Shown here: piece by piece, positions 1 to 12,009 of the stretch
Layout of the letters: each line of letters opens with the position of its first letter
How positions within the stretch are numbered: position 1 is the first letter of the stretch
Assembly (NCBI RefSeq): GCF_000003815.2
Contig: NC_049980.1
Coordinates: forward strand, 12,607,075 to 12,671,074
From: Branchiostoma floridae
Taxonomy: Eukaryota; Chordata; Leptocardii; Amphioxiformes; Branchiostomatidae
DNA length: 64,000 bases
Direction: 5' to 3'
Translations under genes and position numbers: made by a program
The notes under the pieces: model-generated
Seen by the model: the letters and a program-made list of their open reading frames with translations, nothing else
Database searches by the model: none
What the model was told of the DNA's origin: nothing

Positions 1-3000
1 TACAATTAGTTCTCTAAGGTGCTAACTTGCCAGAGTTCGTATTCTCTGCCCTGATGAAAGTGTCAAGTGACGACATGTGGACAACCATTAGGCCAAAGAA
101 TATATTTTATGGGTGAAATCAGCTCCTCGCGCCTTCATTTTCGCCCGATTTTGGAAAAAAAGAATAAAAACAACAATTTCTTCCCTTCGATAAGGTACTA
201 AAATGGGAAAACATGTCGTGTGATAGCCATGTTTGTCCTTGCCAGTGCCATGTAGGCATGGCGGTCTCCTAATTGTTGAAATGAAACTAGTTCGATTGTT
301 AAAGTGACACCAATGTGGTAGCCACGACTGTAGTTGTCAACTTGGCAAGTGATATCAGTCTACTACACTAGTGTCATTTGTAGCACCTCTTGAATACAAG
401 ACTGAAATACTTGTTGGTTGTGATACCATGTTTTGTCTATTCTATTCTTGTTACGACATTTATGTTGTCTATTTGAAAAAAATATAGCTGTCGTGCGTTT
501 TAACCATCTTGATTTTTCCCTCTCGCATTACATCTGCAGTGGTTGCCATCACCACAATTAACTTGAGGTGGCCTTATGGAGAAGCAAATAAAGCACACAA
601 TATCATCACGCCCTCTGGCGAATTATGATCAAATTGTGATCTTAAGAGAAGAATGCGCATCAGATCCATATTTGATAATGTTCGGTCGTCTATGTACATG
701 TAGTACTAGCTATAGCCCGCCTTTTATTAATTGTACAACGATGTTATGAAGAGCGCCTGGCTGTGGCCTTACTCGGATGTAAATTCAAGCTATTTTCGAT
801 CACTAGACCGCCTGGATAATACATCAGGCATCTGCTTGTCCCTGTTTCTAGACAAGGGGTGCCACTGGTAGTATTTTCTGACCCGGTAAGGACAAGTCAA
901 CCCAACTCGCACATGTTTTCCTGCCTTGTCCAAATTCTGTGCCACCGTTCGGCTGTTTGTGTGTTGCTGTTTGACGCCGCTGCACTGCCAACGGTAAGGT
1001 CATGGACAGACATTGCTCAAGCGCGGGAAACAACTGTCATGTGATTGACAGGAGAAGCAGATGGTGGCCTCCAACATGGCTGTCGTTGTGCGGATATGAT
1101 ACGCTGGTGCCAATGGAATCTAAAACACCTGTTAGACATAGCCATAGCCGACCGTGGCCTCCCGACATTCTCCAGACCATAGTTAGGTGCTAGTCATAAG
1201 CAAGGTCGTCTGTGGTTTAGAGTTTGTCGTGGAAGGGGGGGGGGGGGTTGTGTACTTAGTAGTCTTTAGAAGTCTTCTGTGCTAGCCGACTAAAAAGTCA
1301 AAGTCAGGAAGATCATTTTTCATCCTGCGATCAGAAAAGTGAACTGGTGCTAGAGTACAATGGACTCCAGGCTACTCCCAACCCAGAGCAGACCCCTCAG
1401 TTGGGAAGTGGTCGGGAGCAGAGTCGTTGGAAGGTTGTGAATGTGTGCCCGGGGCCTTTACCATTGCTGACCAGAAGTGGCCGGTTTTAGAGTATGAAAC
1501 AACGATACAAGTGCTATAAATCCAACAGGTCTCTGTAATGTTACCTCACATGGAAGTAATCTTAAGACCAATCTCTCCTCTCCCCCACTGTACCTGCCCG
1601 GAGGGTGGCCGGCAGAGCGACCTCTGGCAGGTGCCCTGCTAAGTTCTGATTACCCAGACTCCTCTGGGATTTGGAATAGTTGTCAGCAGCACGCCCGGCC
1701 TTTTTGAACATCGGGCTGTGTCTGTGTTAGGTGTCTGACCTATCGGCATCCCCTATAAAACATGACTGTCTGGAATTCGCAATCCTAAAAAGGTCGTCGA
1801 ATAGGGGAGAGAAACTTTCACCCTGAGTAAATATTTCTTTTCCGTCTGTTGGAAGGAGTTTCCGCGTGCCAACTATCTGTCGGGCTGTTTGCGGCCATCG
1901 GATGTAGTATATTATTGCAAAGGATGTGCTTACGAAATATTGCATTCGTTTCTTGGGCTAGCTATAGCACTCAAACACATGGACATGGGATGTTTTCAAC
2001 TCTGAATAAAGCTACAGCTTCCTTATTTCTGATCCAATAGACTAGGCTCAAAAACATAGAAATGTAAATTACAAACATAAAATGAACGTATTTGAATGCA
2101 TGCAGCCACTCTGTCATTGGTCAAATCGCTAATTGCCATGTTGGACTGTTATATTTGATGGACATCCAGGATCTGTCTACTTCTAAAACTAAGCCTAACG
2201 TTACATGTTTGCTGATGAGGACTCGTAAAAATGAAACGGACAAAATATCAATATGAAAAAGTTGATGGTAGAAAACAACCCAAAAGCACGCCCGCCCCTT
2301 CGTGTATGAAGGAGTTTCAGGTGTTAGTCCTAGACGTCGAACATATGTGTAAAGAACCCAACACACTTAGTCGAGTAGAGTAGACTAAAAACGCGTGCCG
2401 TAGCGAAGCAGCATTGTGCTACTATGTACTGGAAGAAGGAAAAGTACCATGCTTCACCTCAATTGAGGTTGACCCCCCAAAAAGATGTAGGCAAGATAGT
2501 TGTGCCCGGAGCCAAAAATTCTGGACTATATAAACCGCATCCCTTCACCTGGATACCATCCTCCCAACCGTTTTTAATTGATGCCCGGGCCGTGTACCAA
2601 TTCAGTTGCTGGATTGAGTTTGAATCTTGGTACGAATTCGAAGAAGACCTGTCCTACGTTTCCCTCGCGCCTGGGGCCAAGCATTCTGCCATACCAGAGC
2701 AGATTGGACTTAATGTTGCTGATGTGGGGATGCAATTAGCGCTGTGGGGGTCACTACATGCTGACTAGCTATAGCAATTATCCCATGTCCAGGATCAGAG
2801 AGACTGTAATTCCTATTGAGCATATCATACACTATTGTCCCTAATGGGCAATCAGGAACTTGAAGTTGAACTGATACACACCCATACTTGAAAAGGGTTT
2901 GGTTTTCAAACAAATCGTGTGCCCATGTGTGACTCATCAGAAATTAAATGATTGATTTTCAGGATGTTTTTTAACCTTCTACTGGTCATAAAACAGCCCA

Positions 3001-4620
3001 GAAACTATAAACAAATTGTAAACAAGACAAACGAAAATTGCCAATATGCAGGTGGGGGTATATGCGTGGGTGTTTGGCCTTGAGATAAATATTGATTTAC
3101 ACCTGAGACATTTTCGATGTTCTCTATATAACTCTCTCGTCTGAAATAAGGGTTGTGAACGATGTTTGTCTTTTCAAGTTTACTTTCTTTTGATACTGTG
3201 TTCTCCTCTTAACAGCATCCAACGGGAATCCTAGTAGAGTTCTTAACCCAATGTCCAAACTTCTCTTATTGAACCCATGTGACCCTTGTGGCCATGACCT
3301 TGACAGTTAAACGCTCATTTTAACCTCTATTGACCTTATTGACTCTCGTGTCAGCAAACGAAGGCTTCAAGTTACTGAGACCATCAAGAAAAATTGAAAC
3401 AGTTTAACAAACACCACCTGTACAAACGAAGAGCCACCTCTTGGGATTGGGAAGGGTTTTAAAACAACAACGATACGCTATGGAGACAATGTCATTGATG
3501 AAGAACTTTATTGTACGACAATTTTACATGGTGCAATGTATGGCAGGCAACGACTATTACACAAAGTACAAAATTCATATTATACCCCCTCCCACTAGTG
3601 CGACGATCTCATTGCGTTCCCCCTCTGCGACAGAACGATTAGTTGACAGAACGCCCGACGAATTTCATAGATGAATACTAATCTTTTTACGCTATGTGTT
3701 TTTGTTCAGTCATAATTGTACATTTTGCATCCACGATATTTAGGAGCTGTGTGGGTCAGTTGTATTAGAAATGATCCTTCAACACATAGGCATCATTACA
3801 CATGTCTCGGAAATTCTCGATGCAGATATTGACATGTAAAATAGTCCATTTCAGTCTATTTTCGCATTCCAAACTAACCCAGAGACACTGGGGTACTGAA
3901 TCACGTATAATTTCACACACGTGCACGGTGTCCTCCCGATAGGATAGACACAACCATGCGACGACAGCCTCCAAACTTGAGGACAGATGACAGTCCTACC
4001 AGCCAGGCTGTACCACAGGTGCGACTCATGTAACACTGTGGAGCAACAGGTGGCCATCAACAGCTGTCCTCTGTACGTCTTCTGGGTGGATAAAGTGGAA
4101 ACAGTGCCACAATCTCTGATCTAAAATGGGACAATGTGCTAATGACCAGTTCAAAAATACAATTAGCGAGACTTGCGTGAAAAAGATAACAAACTGTTAC
4201 TAAGGCCCCAATTTAGAGGTACCAAATTAGAACCACGTTATGCCTACATGTTTGAGGGAACAGCAGTGGTCCAAAAGCGAACATGTAGTATGGAAAATAC
4301 CTTATACAGGAGTGCAGTTTCCGTGTATTTTTACATGTACTTAATTGGTGGCACTGTTTAGAGTTGACGTTCAGAAGCTTTTCCCTTTTTTCTGCTTTTG
4401 ATATTTGAAGTATTACCGTACATAAAACAGATATTTGATATAGAACCATAACCAGACCACCCGTGGTAGTTGACGGTTGGACATAAAACACTACACCTTA
4501 CACACCAGGGGAACATGCGCCTGTTGTGAAAAGTATGGAGCTCATTATTACTACTCATCTCTTCAAATTTTGCCTGACTGATTCTGAGTTCTTTCACCCG
4601 TGCGCTGTTTTAATTATGAA
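1..4620. other. No supported gene; unique-looking sequence with one dispersed repeat
   Basis: I see no exon with a recognisable product on either strand. Open frames are short and unsupported by splice signals. The 114-residue open frame at 2424-2768 has no recognisable motif. A segment at about 1165-1440 resembles 35550-35760 (see the repeat entry). A G-homopolymer run lies near 1234-1247. Confidence 0.5.
1165..1440 (+). repeat. Dispersed repeat, copy 1 (partner at 35550-35760)
   Basis: This segment and 35550-35760 share a run of matching blocks in the same order: TTCTCCAGACCAT, then TAGTCTTTA followed by a TCTGTG and GCCGACTA block, then a GATCAGAA block. The copies have diverged by substitutions and small indels. 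Neither has coding potential, so this is probably a non-autonomous transposon remnant. The boundaries are approximate. Confidence 0.5.
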
Positions 4621-4639
4621 GCTGCCGAGTTTAGAACTG

Positions 4640-5000
4640 TCAAATCGTGTCAGCGCAGAAGCGTATCGGGCCCGGCGGCCGACCTGGTATTTGTAACCGG
4701 TACCCGCTAGTTCTTAATCCTACGATAGTAGTAACGGTGACCTATTCACAGGAGGTTTTTTTCTTCGGGAAAAACGTCCCGATCTTGCTCGATCCCCGGC
4801 TGGTTGTCTGTTTGAGTGATGAATACTGTAACGGCATGGGGTCGTCCAAAATGGCGACGGGGTCGAGGACGGGTCAAGTCCAGTGTCGCGTTACAGATCA
4901 ACTTCGTCCAATCACATGCCAATCCCGTGTGCGGGATTCAGCAGGCACGCGGGAACTTGTCTGGAACCCGCTCGTCAAATTCCAGACATAAATCGTGGAT
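4640..5000 (+). promoter_or_regulatory. Promoter-like GC-rich block with YY1-type motif and CCAAT
   Basis: This block is GC-rich compared with its surroundings. It holds a CCAAAATGGCGACGG motif near 4848-4862, which matches the YY1 class (AANATGGCG). A CCAATCA box follows near 4910. The same AAAATGGCGG motif sits in the putative promoters of the two transporter genes in this window. No convincing first coding exon was found downstream, so this may serve an unrecognised or noncoding transcript, or it may be chance. Confidence 0.3.
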
Positions 5001-5683
5001 ACATGAATAACACCGATCCGTTTAGGCACAGATGAGGTGGATGTTAACTTTGACATAGTAACTGAGGCCCCTGCTTGTGTATGTGCATGTAACCAATTTT
5101 TGAACGCTGATAAAGCCTATTACAAAGGCATTGTGATCATCCAATTAAAAGCTTGACTTGCTTGAATCATGCTGCAACTTTAACATTTTTAAAATTCATT
5201 TTTCCATATTTCGTCATCCATGAATGTAAAAGCTTGGCATTTAGAACCACAGAACTAAGTATCACTGGGAACTTCAGATACTGAGACAATACAGATGTGA
5301 CAAATAATCAGTTCGTGCTTTATCGGAAAGCTAATCTGAAGTTCTGAACCCTAATTTACTAGTCAGAAAAGAAAATATTTCACCTCAGGGTAAATCAGTT
5401 AGTGATCAGAGCAGGGTGTTAAACGACATGTAGTACCAGAGCTGACTTTAACAATTATGTCGGAATTCCGGCCTCGGGCCGGGTTTGGACTTTATCTAAT
5501 ATCTCACACTCTGTCTGACACGGACATGAGATAACCGTGTTTATCAAAACATGTGTTCTGTCGGTCAACTCAGCCGCATACGGAACCTGCTTAGATCTGT
5601 GCACTACCACTTGTCTTTACGAGATGAAGCGGTCACCATCTTAGTTGGTAACATTTCAAGCCTATACTTTGAGACTTTAGCCA
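5001..5683. other. No gene seen
   Basis: AT-rich to average sequence between the promoter-like block and the minisatellite. I found no exon, repeat or RNA gene here. Confidence 0.4.
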
Positions 5684-6194
5684 ATTACTACCGGTCTGCC
5701 CTGGGTACCATCCGATTACTACCGGTCTGAACTGGGTACCATTCGATTGCTACCGGCCTACCCTGGGTACCATTCTATTGCTACCGGCCTGCCCTGGGTA
5801 CCATCCGATTGCTACCGGCATGCCCTAGGTACCATTCGATTACTACCGCCCTACCCTGGGTACCATCCGATTGCTACCGGCCTGCCCTGGGTACCATTCG
5901 ATTACTACCGCCCTACCCTGGGTACCATCCGATTGCTACCGGCATGCCCTAGGTACCATTCGATTACTACCGCCCTACCCTGGGTACCATCCGATTGCTA
6001 CCGGCCTGTCCTGGGTACCATTTGATTACTAGTACTACCGGCCTGCCCTGGGTACCATCCGATTACTACCGGTCTGTCCTGTTTACCATTTGATTACTAC
6101 CGGCCTGCCCTGGGTACCATTCGATTACTATCGGCCTGAACTGGGTACCATCCGATTACTACCGGCCTGCCCTGGGTACCATCCGATTACTATC
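5684..6194 (+). repeat. 31-bp minisatellite, about 16 copies
   Basis: A unit of about 31 bp with the core GCCCTGGGTACCATYCGATT and a CTACCGG block repeats head to tail through the whole interval. Point variants alternate between neighbouring copies (CCGGCCTGCC versus CCGCCCTACC). The last copies and one insertion near 6028 are less regular. Because 31 is not a multiple of three, the open frame across it is a by-product of low stop density. Confidence 0.95.
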
Positions 6195-6600
6195 ATGACT
6201 GGTAGTACTTAATGGGGGGTACGCGGGCTAGCAAGGTATTTGAGAACCGGGTGCACCTATGAAGAATCCATCTTCTATCACTGAACTACCGGTTGATTTT
6301 CCAACCCATAATTTTTCAGAATATCAGTTATTTCTATTACTGTATATCATTGACTAGAATGAAAACGTGGTGACAGCAGTGGACCTATAAAACGGCGAGC
6401 CCTTTACTTGAAGAGTGGTCGTATCTATCTGAACACTTTTCCAAGCTTCCTCCGCTGCAAAGCGACTGGAAATGTGTACACTTTTGATCTATTGTAACTA
6501 ACGTAATGGTGACATTTAGATCTAGATATTGAGCTGTTATTTGAATCGTTAGTCATAAAAGCGTACAGCGGTGCTGTCAGCTTGCCAAGAAACCCTCTCC
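6195..6600. other. No gene seen
   Basis: Flank of the minisatellite with no exon or repeat structure that I can support. Confidence 0.4.
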
Positions 6601-6618
6601 GTGTTAAAACTCTGTGAC

Positions 6619-6632
6619 GTTGCCTAGGTAAC
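6619..6632 (+). promoter_or_regulatory. RFX X-box-like inverted repeat
   Basis: GTTGCCTAGGTAAC fits the RFX X-box form (GTNRCC, spacer, RGYAAC) with no mismatch to the half-sites. In animals such sites typically lie within about 150 bp of the starts of ciliary genes. Here it is 26 bp upstream of an ATG that begins a short candidate exon. The motif is directly visible. Its function is inference. Confidence 0.35.
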
Positions 6633-6658
6633 AGCAGGCCGCAGTGCCCTCACTCCCT

Positions 6659-6705
6659 ATGGCCCCTCGTCCCCACATCTGGGCCGCTATACTGTGCCAG
6701 GAACG
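6659..6705 (+). other. Candidate first coding exon (unconfirmed)
   Basis: An ATG at 6659 reads 15 codons (MAPRPHIWAAILCQE) plus two bases into a consensus donor (gtaagg) at 6706. It lies in a GC-rich patch just after an X-box. I could not identify a following exon, and no family is recognisable from this length, so it remains a weak prediction. Confidence 0.2.
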
Positions 6706-6709
6706 GTAA

Positions 6710-7300
6710 GGTCGCGAATGCCATTTATCTGACATTGACCGTATCATGGGCATGCCCTGCTAGGGTTAAATTATTGGTGCCAGAAGTGTACGGGCGCCTG
6801 CTGAGAGAAATTGAGTTCGAAATTCGTTGCTCATCGTTGAGTCGATCCATGCGATCGCCAACATTGCATAGCCTGATTAAATCTCGCTTATAGCAGCCCG
6901 CCCAACATCCGCTACAGCCCTGGACAGCGGAGTTTGTGTTACACAGACTACAACATTGCACATTTGGAAAAAAAATACACGATTATACAGTTTTACACAC
7001 TAATTCGTTTCACTTGTCAATCTGCTAAACGCCGTATAGAAATAGTCAATCTGTTTTAGCTCAGAAAACCGGAAGGGATCACGCATTATGAAATAATTAG
7101 AACAGATTTAGTTCAGTCAAGTCGCCTTCAAGTTTTCTCTTTCTTAAAACTTGGACAGACTTACAGACACCTTCTGTCACCCTGGAAACAGGTAACGTTA
7201 CACCTGCCGCCAAACGAGTCGACCGATTGGGTTGGGTGTCGTCTGTTTTTGTGTAGAAGTAGCTGTTATTTTACGTTAATAACTTCGCCAAACTGTTATG
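6710..7300. other. No gene seen
   Basis: Ordinary sequence up to the TG microsatellite. The open frame on the - strand at 6725-6961 has no recognisable features. Confidence 0.4.
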
Positions 7301-7301
7301 T

Positions 7302-7334
7302 TTGTGTGCATATGTGTGTGTGTGTGTGTATGTG

Positions 7335-7401
<67 letters not shown>

Positions 7402-7496
7402 GTGTGAGCGTGCGTGCGCATGTGCGTGTGTGTGTCTCGGTGTTATTTGTGTGCATGTGTGTGTGTTTTTGTGTGTGTGCGCGCTTGTGTGTGTGC
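7302..7496 (+). repeat. (TG)n microsatellite, interrupted
   Basis: A long TG dinucleotide tract is broken by CG, CA and TT interruptions. The long open frames in several registers here are repeat artefacts (alternating Val/Cys on one strand, Thr/His on the other). Confidence 0.97.
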
Positions 7497-8431
7497 GAGG
7501 GAGCGAAAGAGAAAGTAAAAACCCAATAACTCGACAATGCCTAGGTGGATTGTCTTGATGTTTGGAATGTCGGTAGGTCTCGTTAAGATCTCAGAATGAT
7601 TGGTTTATGTTTATCTATTCATTCTTCCTACATGCCACCATTTTGCTTTGGAATTGCAATAAGGTAATAATCATCTATTTATTCATAATCCCAGAAACTG
7701 TCGAGGTTAAAGGTTCTGGCCATAGGGATGTAACAGTACATTTTCATGGCTATTTTCACCGCTACTTCTCGCACGAATTGATTTCGCAGTCACATTCCCT
7801 ACATTCACTGACAGGAAAATGTCATCAACATTGCTACCATCTTCGGAGATATTTGGAGCATGCTTAAGATGTGTACAAACAAATAGTTTTGTGCAATGGA
7901 TGGCGAGTTACTTAAGCCATAAAGAAATGTGTACATGCATAGTACCGGCGCAGTAAACTGATAAAGCAGTTTCAACACGCCTCTTGAAAGCTTTCTATAT
8001 CTGACGACTATAATCGCTACATGTATCATTATTTTTAGTTGGCAAAACACAACTCACTATATTTGCGGTTTATAAAGAGATACATAGACGTAGGGAATTT
8101 CGACGCTGATACGAAATTCCTTCATATAACACTCGGACATTTGTGTCCACAGCGACACGCAGAGGTGTACATCCCACACGACACTGTGACATGGTAGACA
8201 CTGCTTTTGGTAGCGCCATCACGTTGTGATGTTTGAATATACTATACCACCGCTACAGTCCCAACATCTAATGTCTGTTCTCGGCCTTTCACGCACACAG
8301 AGCAGAGAGTTTATGTTCTTCCCACCACAAATGGTGCATCGGGCGGCGCCCATCTCTATTTCTGTAGCCTTGGCCACACATTAGGCGGTTAGTCCACTAA
8401 AAGTAGTAAGCGTATAGTACTATACTACTGT
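7497..8431. other. No gene seen
   Basis: No exon or RNA gene is supported. Open frames at 7607-7867 (+) and 7805-8050 (-) lack splice context and recognisable motifs. Confidence 0.4.
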
Positions 8432-8671
8432 ACACACACAAACACACACACACACACATACACACACACAAACACACACACATACACACACAAACACACA
8501 CACACACTCTACTCTAGTACCATACTCTGTCCCAAATGCTGAATACTAAGCAGAGAAAGCAGTGTGTACCATTTTTTAAAGTCTTTAGTATCCGGTATGA
8601 CTTGGCTTCACGAACTCACTACCTACCGACCGCAAGGCGGACACTCTACCCACGAGGCCATTGCACCGGTC
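8432..8671 (-). mobile_element. tRNA-derived SINE with TG/CA tail
   Basis: Read on the - strand, the element starts near 8671 with a tRNA-like head: an A-box-like stretch (GGCCTCGTGGGTAGAGTG) followed by a degenerate B-box-like GAGTTCG. It continues into a body with a TGCTTTCTCTGCTT block and ends in a (TG)n tail at 8508-8432. Head, body and simple-repeat tail are the usual SINE layout of marine invertebrates. The head is too degenerate for a working tRNA. Confidence 0.6.
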
Positions 8672-11600
8672 ATAGAGAAGGTAGGCTCACTCACCTATAA
8701 CACAATACATGTCTATACCAGAGTGTCATGATTTTGATGAAATGAGCCGATAGATCACCTTCCGAACGACTTATTTGGAAAAGAGAGGACAGTTGGCTCA
8801 TCTCTTTGTTTGACAAATACCAGGGAGCAGAACAAAAGTTGCAGTGTTTGTAAAGCATCGCTGAGATATTTGAAGACGTAGGCGTTTTGGTACTGGATAT
8901 AGCGTTACCTCACGAACACTTAAGTATTCAATAAGGGTGCCCTCAGCCTGGGGCGCCATCATTCACAAGGAATGTGTTGTGTTCACTTGACCCTTGTGTC
9001 GAAGCAGCCTTTCATCGTCCTTACAAGTAGCCGTACAACAGGTCGTATAGTGTAAACATTGAGAGACGTTGTAGTATGTTGTAACACCACCAGTTTGTAA
9101 ACAACATCCGTTCTCAACATGCGTCGTACAAGTGGAGACAAGGATCATGTTGTCATAGAAAGCGCAAATAGGGGAGGACAAATATTGCGATATCTAGATT
9201 TGGGGGCAAGCATGTTTTCATATTTTACTACGATACGTATACGTCACTATACACCACTAACCTTGAAGTTCATACAGAAGGAGATTGGTCAGGGGGATAC
9301 TAGGGGATCTAAAACACGGTATACATTGCTGTAGAGGCTAAAGGTGTTTCTTTTGATAATGCTACAATTACAGAACAGAAGAGTACACGTTAAATCCCCC
9401 TCAGTGCTTATCACGGCATTTGCTAAATTGGATAAACTCGTGAGCTAAACAACGGAAGGAGGTACCGGTGGAGGTTTTGCCTGGTGAGGGTATGGTTACT
9501 TTGATGTTAGATACAGAAACGGATGACAGGCATTACATGCGGATTTGCAAGCATTACGTTGTTCCTTGATGTAAATATTTGGTACCAAGCGGGAAACAGT
9601 GATGTTTCCCTTTTTGTGGTCGTTAAAATTCAATGAAGAAAATTTCGCAACCTACTCATGGTAACTGACGTACAATTACAAATGAATCTGAAACTTTGTT
9701 CTTCAAAGGCAAACTGAACATCAAGACTAATGCCTGTATTTGAGCACACTGGATAGACTTGAGACTAGCCGTTCTCTATTAAATGCTAAGTCATTAATAA
9801 ACTAAGTAACGAACTAGTGGCCAAAAGCACCAACAGTAACTGCTGGGACAAGTATGAAACACAGGTGGTTGTCGGCTTTCAAACCCAAAACATACACAAG
9901 GAACAAATCTGAAAATATTTCGTGCACGACTTGCGTAGAACTATATGAAATTTAGAAGAACATCATAAGGCGAATGATGAAGTACGGCTTATTTTCGCTA
10001 TAGTCCCATGTGATTTATCCTGTACAATCAACCACAGGATAAATATTCTAAATGTCATAACCAACCTGTTTCTGACCGTCAATTATTCGAGCCTCTACTT
10101 GTATTTAGCCACCATTTTATTATGCGTTAATCATTCTGTATCATTGGCGTCACTTCCATGTAGGCACCATGTTGTGTACATGAAGCGTCCTTCCGACAAT
10201 GGCAATAATCCTTATGCCGTCTGCTGCCATATTGATACAGCTCGTTAAACACGTCTGGTAGTACAGAATTAGACAAAACACGACGTTTCCTTCCACATCA
10301 GCCCAAAAATGTCAAACACGTCAGTATGACCGTGCTAAACCAGGATAACAGTTTCTGAAATGGAGTAACCCCGAGTCCCTCAGGGCGAGAACCCACTGAG
10401 CATCCATTCATCTGTCCTGACAAAAGAGATGTGTTCTCATGAGGGGAAGGTCGTTACGGGAGAGACATGTACACGTACTATAACTACTCACGGCCACACT
10501 ATATTTGTGTATAGTTGACTAAGATAGACTGCAGTTATCAAAGCTCACCAAACAAATATCGTGCTCCCAGACATGTGTTTCACACTAGCAACGTTGAGAG
10601 AAAACAAGTGTGCCACACCCATTTCTGTGTCATTACGCCAGCTGACTTCTGACGCAGTGTATAACAGCGAAAAGTACGTAGGCTGAGTGCAAGTATCTAT
10701 TCATTGATAATATAAAACATAGGCTGTTACATAGCTATACAATGCAGCTATATGTTAACTTTATGATTCAGGTATCTAGCTTTATAGGAAACATGAAGAT
10801 TTAGATTATGACGTTGCTATTATTTGGCCGTAACACCTGGTTTTAAACTTACCCTCCAGATATATGAGTACTGCGCTATCATTCAATCTCATGTTATACC
10901 TTACACAAGATCAAACCATATCCAAGTCATGATTGAAATTCTTGTCAAGTTTAGCCCAATGTTCATGCTTATTCAAGATGCTCGCCTTTTGATAGAAAAC
11001 GCTAATGCATCTATACAAAAACTAATGACATGTGTTTTCATCAGGTTGGAACATGAGAACTACATCCATTAGCATCAAACCAAGACAGAAATCTGTTTCT
11101 TAGTAAAACATAAGATCTAGTCTAAGTCAGCCTCCTTGCTTGTGCCAACTTTATCGTATATCTACAGACAGACAGACAAACACACAGACACGCGCAGGTC
11201 AGTAATGATGACTTGATGCCTTGCTACATATATGGACAGACGTAATTCACACATTTCTGACCATAACCTGCTCGCATCAAATGGCGTTACGAAATATGTG
11301 AATAGATATATAGATGATTCATAAAGCTTGTTTATCTCCGCCGGTCCATGGGACGTATTTCGGCAGCTTTTGTGGCGGAGTTTCAGAAAACCGAAGCGTG
11401 TCATTGTGCTGTTCTGGCCATTTTATATCCTGAAAAATAGTTAAGACGTTTCTTGAAGACTGCTTTGATCACACACCGACTGACATCTCCGCTAAGGTCA
11501 GGGATATCTGTGCTGAAGACGCGTGTGCTAGCACGGTCAGACAACAAAAACATCACTTCACAGGCATGTGATAACCCCACAGCTCCGTACTTAGTGTCAA

Positions 11601-11700
11601 TTATTGCTATCATTGACATGTCTTCTCGTCTCCGATTTTGGACGTATCAAAGGAAGGTTTATCAGCAGTTCCGTTTTCACAGCAAACATCTCCCAAACCC
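8672..11700. other. No gene seen
   Basis: About 3 kb of average composition. I found no recognisable exon, RNA gene or repeat array. Short open frames at 9119-9334, 10824-11072 and 11162-11404 show no family motif. Confidence 0.4.
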
Positions 11701-11753
11701 AACTTCCCCATTATTCAATACTGACACTGCCAGAGTCCCCAGTAGTAACTTAC

Positions 11754-11817
11754 CGGGAGCTCCCGATAGAAACCAGCAGCACCGGGACTCAGGGTCGACC
11801 CTGACTTGCTGCTCCAT
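11754..11817 (-). other. Candidate first coding exon on - strand (unconfirmed)
   Basis: In a GC-rich patch, a - strand ATG at 11817 with a G at +4 opens 21 codons plus one base, then meets a consensus donor (gtaagt). The local composition and donor are suggestive. The encoded piece (MEQQVRVDPESRCCWFLSGA...) matches no family that I recognise, and no downstream exon was found. Confidence 0.2.
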
Positions 11818-12009
11818 CCTGACGGATGTTCAGTGGTGAAGGCTTCGGGAGGGGGTGAGATGAGAGCCCGTCCGTGTGACGGCCAGACCTCGGCAGTGTC
11901 AAAGTGACGGAGTTGAACTTGGTGAATTCCCGAAGGCAGTGACTGATTTGACGGTTCTGTGGGTGTGGCCACGGGAATGCGACCCCGCCGTCCCCACTCA
12001 TTCGGTAGC

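Noticed and set aside
5747-6025. 92-residue open frame with PGYHSIATGLPWVP-like repeats
   Set aside because: It is a translation of the 31-bp minisatellite; the unit is not a multiple of three and there is no gene context.
7271-7558. Long Cys/Val and Thr/His open frames
   Set aside because: Direct translation of the TG/CA microsatellite in several frames.
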